Shown one piece after another: positions 15,967 through 23,219 of a DNA stretch of 47,533 nt. The translations under genes were made by a program, and so were the position numbers. The stretch spans positions 1-47,533 of the forward strand of contig JBBRQD010000036.1 of NCBI GenBank assembly GCA_038227045.1, in the 5' to 3' direction. Below the pieces are notes generated by a model, which was given only the letters and a program-made list of their open reading frames with translations, had not been told where the DNA came from and made no database searches. Position 1 is the stretch's first letter, and each line of letters opens with the position of its first letter. This stretch comes from JANXLS01 sp038227045. Its GTDB lineage: Bacteria; Planctomycetota; SZUA-567; H5-PLA8.

Positions 15967-17487
15967 TTGAACGAACCCACCCCAACGACTCGTGAAGAAC
16001 GCGCTTTAAAAGATAGCCGCGCGCGGCTGACCTGGCTTGCTCTGCCCTCGATTTTGGCCGCATTGGCGGTCGCGATTGCAGCGCTGATCGGCGGCACGCA
16101 GACGCTCGGCGGCGCCGGCCTGGTTGCGCTATGCGTGTCCGTTTTGGTCCTGGCCGGAATATGCGTTTGGGCTCTTCGGCTGCTCGGCAGAACCCATCGT
16201 TCGCTGGATGCCCTGCGCACGACGGCCCTGGGGTTGCTCAAGGCTCAAAGCGCCACCGCGCCCTCCGTCGATACCGACGCCGAGCTCCTCGCGCGCGCTG
16301 GCGAATTCTGGGCGTTGAGCGCCGCGCATTTGCGCAACGAGCGCGACGGTTTCAAATCCATTCTGGCGGCCATGAGCGAAGGCATCCTGGTCGTGGACTC
16401 GCGCCGCTGCGTGCTGTTTTCGAATCCCGCCGCGCGAAAAATCCTGGGCATCTCGGACGACAGCCTGCTGGCGCAATCGCTGATGCAACTGACTCAGCAG
16501 GCGGAATTGCTATCGAATATCGACATGTCCATCGTCGCCATGCAGGCGTGCAGTTTCGAGTTTCAGTTGAAAGACGCGCAGATCGGCGTCATGCGGCACA
16601 TTCAGGCGCACTGCGCGCCCTACACGAACGAACAGCAGACACTGTCGGGCGCAGTGGCGGTGCTGCACGACATCACCGAATTGCGCCGCCTCGAACGCAT
16701 GCGCAGCGAGTTTGTGTCCAACGTCTCACACGAATTGCGCACGCCGCTGACGTCGCTGATCGGCTATATCGAGACGCTGGAGTCGGCGGGTTTCGACGAT
16801 ACCGTTCAAGCGCAGGAATTCCTGGACATCTGCCATCGCCAGGCGGAAAACTTGAGCCGCATCGTCGAGGATTTGCTGCGCCTCTCGCGGCTGGAGCATC
16901 CGCAAAGCGAAATTGCCGACGCGCAAGTTTCGCTCAACGAAGTGGTGCGCTCGGCCGTCGAGCAGTGCGATTCGCTGGCGGCCAAACGTGGCATTTCGCT
17001 GCTGTACGAAATACCGGAAGGCGAAGCGCGCATCACCGGCGACCGCGGCCTGCTGGTCCAGGCTCTCGGCAACTTGATCGAAAACGGGATCCACTACAAC
17101 CGCGAAAACGGCAGCGTGACGGTGACATTGTCCCCGGCGAAAAAATCGAACGGCAACGGCGTGCTCGGCGTGGCGCCAGCCAGCGGCGGCAACGGTCAGG
17201 CGGATGGCGCGGACGACGAATTCGAGTGGCAGATTGCGGTAAGCGACACCGGGATCGGCATTCCCGCTGACGCATTACAGCGGATTTTCGAGCGCTTCTA
17301 CCGCCTGGACAAAGCGCGCTCCCGAAGCCAGGGCGGCACGGGCCTGGGCCTGGCGATCGTCAAACACATCGCCCTTGCGCACGGCGCAAGCGTGCACGTG
17401 GAATCCGACGTGGGCAAAGGCACGACCTTCTTCATCCGCCTCAAATCCCGCAAATTCCGCAGTGAACGAATGACTGCAAAGAAGTAG
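15967..17487 (+). CDS. phoR: PhoR-like membrane sensor histidine kinase
   Basis: The 506-residue kinase has two N-terminal membrane segments (LALPSILAALAVAIAALIGG and LVALCVSVLVLAGICVWAL) with almost no extracytoplasmic loop, as in PhoR. A PAS domain follows (FKSILAAMSEGILVVD ... VAVLHDITELRRLE), then the His box FVSNVSHELRTPLTSLIGYIETL (His near 255) and the ATPase domain (LIENGIHYN, VSDTGIGIPADALQRIFERFYR, GGTGLGLAIVKHI). A Gly/Asn-rich insert of about 25 residues interrupts the ATPase lid region near 390. The start is uncertain: TTG 15967 gives MNEPTPTTRE; TTG 15952 is also in frame but overlaps the repeat arm. It lies 98 bp after its regulator gene. Confidence 0.87.
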   Translation: MNEPTPTTREERALKDSRARLTWLALPSILAALAVAIAALIGGTQTLGGAGLVALCVSVLVLAGICVWALRLLGRTHRSLDALRTTALGLLKAQSATAPSVDTDAELLARAGEFWALSAAHLRNERDGFKSILAAMSEGILVVDSRRCVLFSNPAARKILGISDDSLLAQSLMQLTQQAELLSNIDMSIVAMQACSFEFQLKDAQIGVMRHIQAHCAPYTNEQQTLSGAVAVLHDITELRRLERMRSEFVSNVSHELRTPLTSLIGYIETLESAGFDDTVQAQEFLDICHRQAENLSRIVEDLLRLSRLEHPQSEIADAQVSLNEVVRSAVEQCDSLAAKRGISLLYEIPEGEARITGDRGLLVQALGNLIENGIHYNRENGSVTVTLSPAKKSNGNGVLGVAPASGGNGQADGADDEFEWQIAVSDTGIGIPADALQRIFERFYRLDKARSRSQGGTGLGLAIVKHIALAHGASVHVESDVGKGTTFFIRLKSRKFRSERMTAKK

Positions 17488-17533
17488 AATTCAGAATTCT
17501 TTTCACTTTCGACGGTGTACCAAGGAGGACAAA

Positions 17534-17560
17534 ATGTCTTTGGGACGTGCGGTACATTAA
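17534..17560 (+). CDS. Eight-codon leader ORF with duplicated ribosome-binding site
   Basis: AAGGAGG at 17522-17528 is well placed before ATG 17534, which encodes MSLGRAVH and stops at TAA 17558-17560. That stop overlaps a second Shine-Dalgarno, TAAGGAG at 17558-17564, serving ATG 17571 of the propeller gene. The two initiation regions (GGTGTACCAAGGAGGACAAA and GCGGTACATTAAGGAGCAAA) look like a short direct duplication. It could be a leader peptide that couples translation, or only a duplicated ribosome-binding site. Confidence 0.45.
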   Translation: MSLGRAVH

Positions 17561-17570
17561 GGAGCAAAAC

Positions 17571-20030
17571 ATGCGCAGTGTTCGGTCGTCGGTTATGGCA
17601 GCAATGGTTTGTATGTTCTCGGGTTGGGTAGCGGCAGCGGGCGAACTTCCTAAATACGTAAAAATGGATTACGGTCCATACTTATCGGCATCGATTATCA
17701 GCGATCCGGGCGCGGAATTCGACAACTCCACCGGCAATTTTACGATCAATGGCAAGAAGAATAAATGCGACGTGTCGCCGCGCGGCTTCGCCATTCGTCT
17801 CACCGACGACTGGACTGCGGGCGTGGTCTTCGAAGCGGATTCCTGCCGCATCGCCGCGGGATGGCTCGGCGCGCCTCTGAAATTCAAAGGCCTGATCGGC
17901 GACGGCGCACACGGCCCCGGCCCATCGCTCAGTTCCAAACCCGTTTTCCAAACGCCTTTCGCGCCCGGCTGGGCCGACAAGAACGGCAGCTTCAAAGAAC
18001 CGCGCGAAGACAGCATCGCGCCGCTCCCGCCGCCGGGCAATTTGCCCGCCGATTGGGCGCGCTACAAAGGTCTGTATCTCCACGGCAACCAGGTGATCCT
18101 TACCTACACAGTGGGCAGTTGCACCGTGCTGGAAACGCCGTCGCTGGAAAAAAGCGGCGAGTTGCAGGCGTTCGCGCGCACGTTCACGCTCGCACCATCC
18201 AGCGTCGCGCAGGCGCTGATGGTCTCCGACGCGATCGAGCGCAAAGAAGAGAAAACCGAAGAAACGGTCGAAGTGGAAAAAACAGTCACCGAAGACGGCA
18301 AGAAGATCAAGAAGAAGGTTAGTGAAAAGAAAACCATCACGCACTTCACCGAAAGCCAGGCGGCGGGCTCCATCGATAACGGCGTGGTCCACGCAGGCCA
18401 GGTTCACGCGGCGGTGGTCGGTGCGCCGGCGGGAGCGGCATTCGAAGTGGCCGATGGCCAGATTCATCTCAAACTGCCTGCGCGCCAGGCGGCCGAGACA
18501 TTCAAACTGCTGATCGCCGGCGGCGGCGAAGCGACCAAAGCGGCATTCATGGAACTGGTCAAAGTGTCGGCGAAACCCGCCGATATCACGCCGCTCACCA
18601 AGGGTGGCCCGGCACGCTGGAAGGAAACCGTCGAGACGCAGGGCGTCGTGGCTCCCGCGAGCGAAACCGATTCCTATGTCGTCGACAAGCTCACGATTCC
18701 GTACGTCAACCCCTATAATTCGTGGATGCGCACCGGCGCGTTCGATTTCTTCTCCGACGGCAAGCGCGCGGCGCTGAGCACCTGGAGCGGCGACGTGTGG
18801 ATCGTCAGCGGCATCGACGACAAGCTGGAGCATTTGACGTGGAAACGCTTCGCCACCGGATTGCATCAGCCGTTGGGCTTGAAGATTGTCAACGATGAAG
18901 TCTACACTGTCGGCCACGATCAGATCACCAAACTCGTCGATCTCGACGGCGACGGCGAAGCCGATTTCTATCAGTGTTTCAACAACAACTGGGAACTGAC
19001 TTCGGCGTTCCACGCGTTCGCCTTCGATCTGCACACCGACCCGGAAGGCAATTTCTACTTCGGATTCGGCAGTCCCGTGCAGGGCGGCGGTCGCGGCTTC
19101 CACCGCATCACCAAAGATCACGGCAAGATTTTCAAGATCTCCAAGGACGGTTCGAAGATCGAAACCTACGCGACTGGCCTGCGCGCGCCGAACGGCATGT
19201 GCGTCAGCCCGACGGGCCAGGTGACGATCGGCGACAACGAAGGCTCGTGGGTGCCGACGTCGCCGCTGCATTGGGTGAAGCCCGGCTCGTTCCTCGGAGT
19301 TGCGGACAGCGCGCACGGCGCGAAAGTCGAACAGCCCAAACCGCTGATGTGGCTCTCGCATAACGGCGGCGTCGACAATTCCTGCGGTGGACAGGCATGG
19401 GTGACCAGCGACAAGTGGGGTCCATTCAAGAACTATTTGTTGCATCTGTCCTATGGCACAAGCTCGTTGTTCCTGGTCATGCCCCAGGAAGTCAACGGCC
19501 AGATGCAGGGCGCGGCAGTCAAAATCCCGGTGAAATTCACCAGCAGCGCGATGCGCGCGCGCTTCAATCCGCTGGACGGCCAACTGTACATCGTCGGCCT
19601 GAAAGGCTGGCAGACCAACGCCGCGAACGATGGCGGCTTCGACCGCGTACGCTACAGCGGCAAGCCGGTGCATCTCCCGGCCGCCTTCAAAGCCACGAAC
19701 AAGGGTCTCTATATTACCTACACGACCGCGCTTGATCAGGCCTACGCCAACGATGCGCAGAACTTCACGGCCGAAGCCTGGAATTACCTCTGGACCGTCA
19801 ACTACGGCTCCCCGGAAGTATCGCTGTCGTACGACACCGACAAGAAGAAAAGCCACGACACGTTCACTGTGAAATCCGCGAAGCTTCAGGAAGACGGCAA
19901 GACGGTCTTCCTCGAAATGCCGGACATCAAGCCGTGCATGCAATTCAAGGTCAAGGCGAATGTCAAAGCGGCTGACGGCGTGGACATGAAACAGGATGTA
20001 TTCGGCACGATCTACAATCTGCCGGAATAA
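17571..20030 (+). CDS. Exported DUF6797 beta-propeller protein, paralogue 1
   Basis: The 819-residue protein has a signal peptide (SSVMAAMVCMFSGWVAAA), then the DUF6797 module (KMDYGPYLSASI ... CRIAAGWLGAPLKFKGLIG ... WARYKGLYLHGNQVILTYTVG). A propeller resembling glucose/sorbosone dehydrogenases follows (SGDVWIVSGIDDKLEHLTWKRFATGL, GLRAPNGMCVSPTGQVTIGDNEGSWVPTSP, DNSCGGQAWV). DLDGDGEAD near 458 fits a calcium-binding loop. A highly charged Lys/Glu insert of about 40 residues (near 220-262) is absent from the other two paralogues. ATG 17571 follows AAGGAG. It is first in a tandem of three with a cytochrome. Substrate and catalysis are unknown; a secreted dehydrogenase-like or binding role is inference. 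Confidence 0.82.
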   Translation: MRSVRSSVMAAMVCMFSGWVAAAGELPKYVKMDYGPYLSASIISDPGAEFDNSTGNFTINGKKNKCDVSPRGFAIRLTDDWTAGVVFEADSCRIAAGWLGAPLKFKGLIGDGAHGPGPSLSSKPVFQTPFAPGWADKNGSFKEPREDSIAPLPPPGNLPADWARYKGLYLHGNQVILTYTVGSCTVLETPSLEKSGELQAFARTFTLAPSSVAQALMVSDAIERKEEKTEETVEVEKTVTEDGKKIKKKVSEKKTITHFTESQAAGSIDNGVVHAGQVHAAVVGAPAGAAFEVADGQIHLKLPARQAAETFKLLIAGGGEATKAAFMELVKVSAKPADITPLTKGGPARWKETVETQGVVAPASETDSYVVDKLTIPYVNPYNSWMRTGAFDFFSDGKRAALSTWSGDVWIVSGIDDKLEHLTWKRFATGLHQPLGLKIVNDEVYTVGHDQITKLVDLDGDGEADFYQCFNNNWELTSAFHAFAFDLHTDPEGNFYFGFGSPVQGGGRGFHRITKDHGKIFKISKDGSKIETYATGLRAPNGMCVSPTGQVTIGDNEGSWVPTSPLHWVKPGSFLGVADSAHGAKVEQPKPLMWLSHNGGVDNSCGGQAWVTSDKWGPFKNYLLHLSYGTSSLFLVMPQEVNGQMQGAAVKIPVKFTSSAMRARFNPLDGQLYIVGLKGWQTNAANDGGFDRVRYSGKPVHLPAAFKATNKGLYITYTTALDQAYANDAQNFTAEAWNYLWTVNYGSPEVSLSYDTDKKKSHDTFTVKSAKLQEDGKTVFLEMPDIKPCMQFKVKANVKAADGVDMKQDVFGTIYNLPE

Positions 20031-20088
20031 CAATTGCCGCAGACAAACGCGATTCAACTCATTCGATGACAATGAAAGCGAGAATGGC

Positions 20089-23000
20089 ATGTTTTTGAAA
20101 AGAGTATCCACTGTTGTTTCAATTCTGGCGCTGGCACTGTGCACCACACAGGTTCGGGCGGAAGAGAACGAACACGAGCCGGGGTTGGTGGGCGAATACT
20201 TCCTGGGCGATGGAAAAGACTTCCTGAAGGTCGCGCCCGGCCAGAAGCCCGTCTACGTGCGCATCGACAAGAATGTGGCCTTCGGCAATACCGACGGCGA
20301 TTTCTACGGCGCGCGCGTAAGCGACAATTTTTACGTGCGCTGGACCGGCGTGATTCACATCGACAAACCCGGCAAGTACGAATTCGTCACCGAATCCGAC
20401 GACGGTTCGCGGCTCTTCATCAATGATAAAGAAGTCGTGAACAACGGCGGCACTCACGCGGTCCAAACCGCCAAGGGCACTATCGAATTGAAGGCCGGCG
20501 ATCACAAGTTGCTGCTGGAGTTCTTTCAGGGCGGCGGCGGCGCGGCGTGCGTGCTGGGTTGGATGATTCCCGGCGGCAAGCTCGAAACGATTCCCGCCAA
20601 GGCGCTGTTCCACGCCAAGGGAGCCGAGACCATCGATTACGACGAAGCCGCGTGGAAGAAACGGCCGGAAGGCAAAAAAGAAATCGCCGGCAACGCCAAA
20701 ATCGGCAGCGGCGGCGGCGGTGGCGGCGGTCCCGGCAACCCCGTTCATGAAAAGATGGACTACGGCCCGTTCCTCAGCGGCACGATTGAAAGCGCCTATC
20801 CGGCAGGTGGAAACTACGCGCTCAAAGGCCTGGCCATCCGCCTCGGCGACAAGAAGCAGGCGTCGGTGAGTTTCGATACCGAAATGCTGCGTTACTCCGT
20901 GGGCTGGACTGGGGAGTGGCTGAAGCTCGATTACGGCCGGGACGGTCTCGAAGGCCATCCGACATTGCGCGGCACGCCGAAGTTCGGCACAAAAGGCACA
21001 AGCATCGGATGGGCGAATCCTGAAGGCGCATTCGCGGTCACGGTCAAAGACAAGGACGGCAAAGAAAAACTCGACGACCCGCGCGAAAAGTCCTCCGCCG
21101 GCAACCGCCCGGAAGGCCCGCTTCCGAAAGAATGGGGGCGCTACAAAGGCATCTACGTCGACGGCCGCAAAGTCGTGCTCCATTATATGGTGGGCGACGC
21201 GGATATTCTGGAACAGCCTAGTTTCGACGACTCCACTGGAATCGAAGTCTTCGCGCGCACGATACAAATCGGCAAGTCATCCAAGCCGCTGACAATGCTG
21301 TTGCTTGAAGACGACAAGGCCGACGCAACCTCCGCGGCGGATAAGAATCGCGCGACATTGGATATGGGTGAAAACGCCATTGTCGCCTCCATTATAGGTG
21401 CGCCGGAAGGCGTCACGTTTTCGCTCGACGGCGGCAAACGCGTGCTGGTGAAGATTCCGGCGCTGACCGCTCCCGCCAAATTCGTTATCAAGATTTGCGG
21501 GTTGGCACGACCCGACAAAGCCAAGTTCGACGCGGTGGCAAACACCAAAGTTCCGGAAGTCGATTTTGAAGCCGTAACCAAAAAGGGCGGCGAACCGCGC
21601 TGGAAGCCCATCGAAGTCAAAGGCGTACCGGCCAAGGCCGACGACATGGCCTACGTCGTCGATACGATCACCGTTCCATTGGAAAACGAGTACGGCGCGT
21701 ACATGCGCCTGACCGGCGTCGATTTTTTCAAGGACGGCCGCGCGGCGGTGTGTACGATGAGCGGCGACGTGTGGATCGTCTCCGGCATCGACAAGGGGCT
21801 TGAAAAAATCACCTGGCGCCGCTTCGCAACGGGTTTGTTCGCGTCGCTGGGTTTGAAAATTGTCGACGACCAGATCTACACGCTCGGCCGCGACCAGATC
21901 ACGCGCTTCTACGATCTCAACAACGACGGCGAAGCCGACTATTACGAGTGTTTCAACAACGACTGCACCGTCGGCCCCGATTACCACGAATTCGCCCACG
22001 ACCTGCACACCGACACCCAGGGCAATTTCTATTATATGAAGGGCAGCAACCTGGGCGCGGATGGCGCGAAATATCACGGCACGATGGTCAAAGTCAGTAA
22101 AGACGGTTCGACGTCCGAAGCGTACGCAACGGGTTTCCGCGCGCCCAACGGCATGTGCGTCGGCCCCCACGACGAAATCACCACGGGCGACAATCAAGGC
22201 ACATGGACGCCGTCAAGCCCCATCAATTGGATCAAGAAAGGCGGCTTCTACGGCCACCAGGAAAAATACTATCCCGAAACGCTGAAAGGCCCGCGCCTGA
22301 ACCCGCTCTGCTGGATTCCCTACGAAGAGGACAATTCCTGCGGCGGACAAGTCTGGGGCGGCGCGAATTGGGGTCCATTGAGCAATCGCCTGCTGCACAT
22401 GTCCTACGGCAAGTGCAAGCTGTTCTCCGTCGTGATTGAAAAATACGGCGACGACGTACAAGGCGGTGTGGTCAAGTTCCCGCTCGATTTTGCGACGGGA
22501 ACCATGCGCGCGCGCGTGAATCCGACCGATGGGCAGGTGTACCTTGCCGGCATGAAAGGCTGGCAGACCGCCGCGCCGCAGACCGGCGCGCTGCAGCGCG
22601 TGCGCTTCACCGGCAAGCCGTACCATGCGCCGATGGAAGCAAAAGTCGCGAACAACGGCATCACAATCACCTTCAACGAAAAGCTCGACCCGGAGACCAC
22701 ACAGGATGCGTCGAATTGGGACGTGCGGCGCTTCAATGTCAAGTACACGGGCGCGTACGGCTCAGACGAATACAGCCTCGAAAACGATTCGAAGCACGGC
22801 TGCGGCGATAGGGCGAAACGCGACGTGGTCGAGATCAAGAGCGTGAAATTGGACGCCGACGGCAAGACCGTCAAAGTCGAATTGGCGAACGTGAAACTCT
22901 GCACGAACATGGTCGTGTCCTACAAGATCCAGGCCGCGGACGGCACGAAGATCAAACAGGATCTCGACTACACGGTCAACTTCATCCAGGGCGGCGAAAA

Positions 23001-23118
23001 GAGCCCCGGCATGTTCCCGCCGGATCCGAAGAAAAAGGAAGAGCCAAAAAAGGTTGATCCGCCTAAAAAGACTGTCGACGCGCCGAAATTGGAAGACACG
23101 AAGCTTCCGGCGAAATAG
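20089..23118 (+). CDS. Exported PA14-DUF6797 beta-propeller protein, paralogue 2
   Basis: The 1009-residue protein has a signal peptide (FLKRVSTVVSILALALCTTQVRA) and then a PA14 domain (GLVGEYFLG, NFYVRWTGVIHIDKPGKYEF, SDDGSRLFINDKEVVNN; about 28-170), a fold usually tied to carbohydrate binding. A Gly-rich linker leads to DUF6797 (EKMDYGPFLSGTIES) and the propeller with DLNNDGEADYYE near 609, FRAPNGMCVGPHDEITTGDN and EEDNSCGGQVWGG. The tail is Pro/Lys/Glu-rich. From DUF6797 on it is much closer to paralogue 3 than to paralogue 1, so those two arose by a later duplication. ATG 20089 is chosen for the signal peptide; its ribosome-binding site is weak. It follows paralogue 1 after 58 bp. Confidence 0.84.
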   Translation: MFLKRVSTVVSILALALCTTQVRAEENEHEPGLVGEYFLGDGKDFLKVAPGQKPVYVRIDKNVAFGNTDGDFYGARVSDNFYVRWTGVIHIDKPGKYEFVTESDDGSRLFINDKEVVNNGGTHAVQTAKGTIELKAGDHKLLLEFFQGGGGAACVLGWMIPGGKLETIPAKALFHAKGAETIDYDEAAWKKRPEGKKEIAGNAKIGSGGGGGGGPGNPVHEKMDYGPFLSGTIESAYPAGGNYALKGLAIRLGDKKQASVSFDTEMLRYSVGWTGEWLKLDYGRDGLEGHPTLRGTPKFGTKGTSIGWANPEGAFAVTVKDKDGKEKLDDPREKSSAGNRPEGPLPKEWGRYKGIYVDGRKVVLHYMVGDADILEQPSFDDSTGIEVFARTIQIGKSSKPLTMLLLEDDKADATSAADKNRATLDMGENAIVASIIGAPEGVTFSLDGGKRVLVKIPALTAPAKFVIKICGLARPDKAKFDAVANTKVPEVDFEAVTKKGGEPRWKPIEVKGVPAKADDMAYVVDTITVPLENEYGAYMRLTGVDFFKDGRAAVCTMSGDVWIVSGIDKGLEKITWRRFATGLFASLGLKIVDDQIYTLGRDQITRFYDLNNDGEADYYECFNNDCTVGPDYHEFAHDLHTDTQGNFYYMKGSNLGADGAKYHGTMVKVSKDGSTSEAYATGFRAPNGMCVGPHDEITTGDNQGTWTPSSPINWIKKGGFYGHQEKYYPETLKGPRLNPLCWIPYEEDNSCGGQVWGGANWGPLSNRLLHMSYGKCKLFSVVIEKYGDDVQGGVVKFPLDFATGTMRARVNPTDGQVYLAGMKGWQTAAPQTGALQRVRFTGKPYHAPMEAKVANNGITITFNEKLDPETTQDASNWDVRRFNVKYTGAYGSDEYSLENDSKHGCGDRAKRDVVEIKSVKLDADGKTVKVELANVKLCTNMVVSYKIQAADGTKIKQDLDYTVNFIQGGEKSPGMFPPDPKKKEEPKKVDPPKKTVDAPKLEDTKLPAK

Positions 23119-23124
23119 TAAATG

Positions 23125-23199
23125 AAAGTAGAGCCGAATTCCGTTCGGCTCACTCAATTCCGAACGCGCAGTGAGCCGAACAGATTTCGGCTCTACTTT
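23125..23199. repeat. REPIN-like inverted repeat, family B
   Basis: Arms 23125-23154 and 23170-23199 (30 nt) match as reverse complements with 2-3 differences around a 15-nt spacer. Each arm is bounded by GAGCCGAA and TTCGGCTC and so folds alone. The left arm starts AAAGTAGAGCCGAATTCCG. It lies between paralogues 2 and 3 and may attenuate read-through inside the tandem. Its sequence is unrelated to family A but the architecture is the same. Confidence 0.85.
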
Positions 23200-23219
23200 T
23201 TTTCGAGGATGTCTCGACA

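Noticed and set aside
17682..20147. Minus-strand frame of 821 codons opposite DUF6797 paralogue 1
   Set aside because: Antisense shadow created by codon bias; similar antisense frames occur opposite the other paralogues and cca, none with a family signature or ribosome-binding site.
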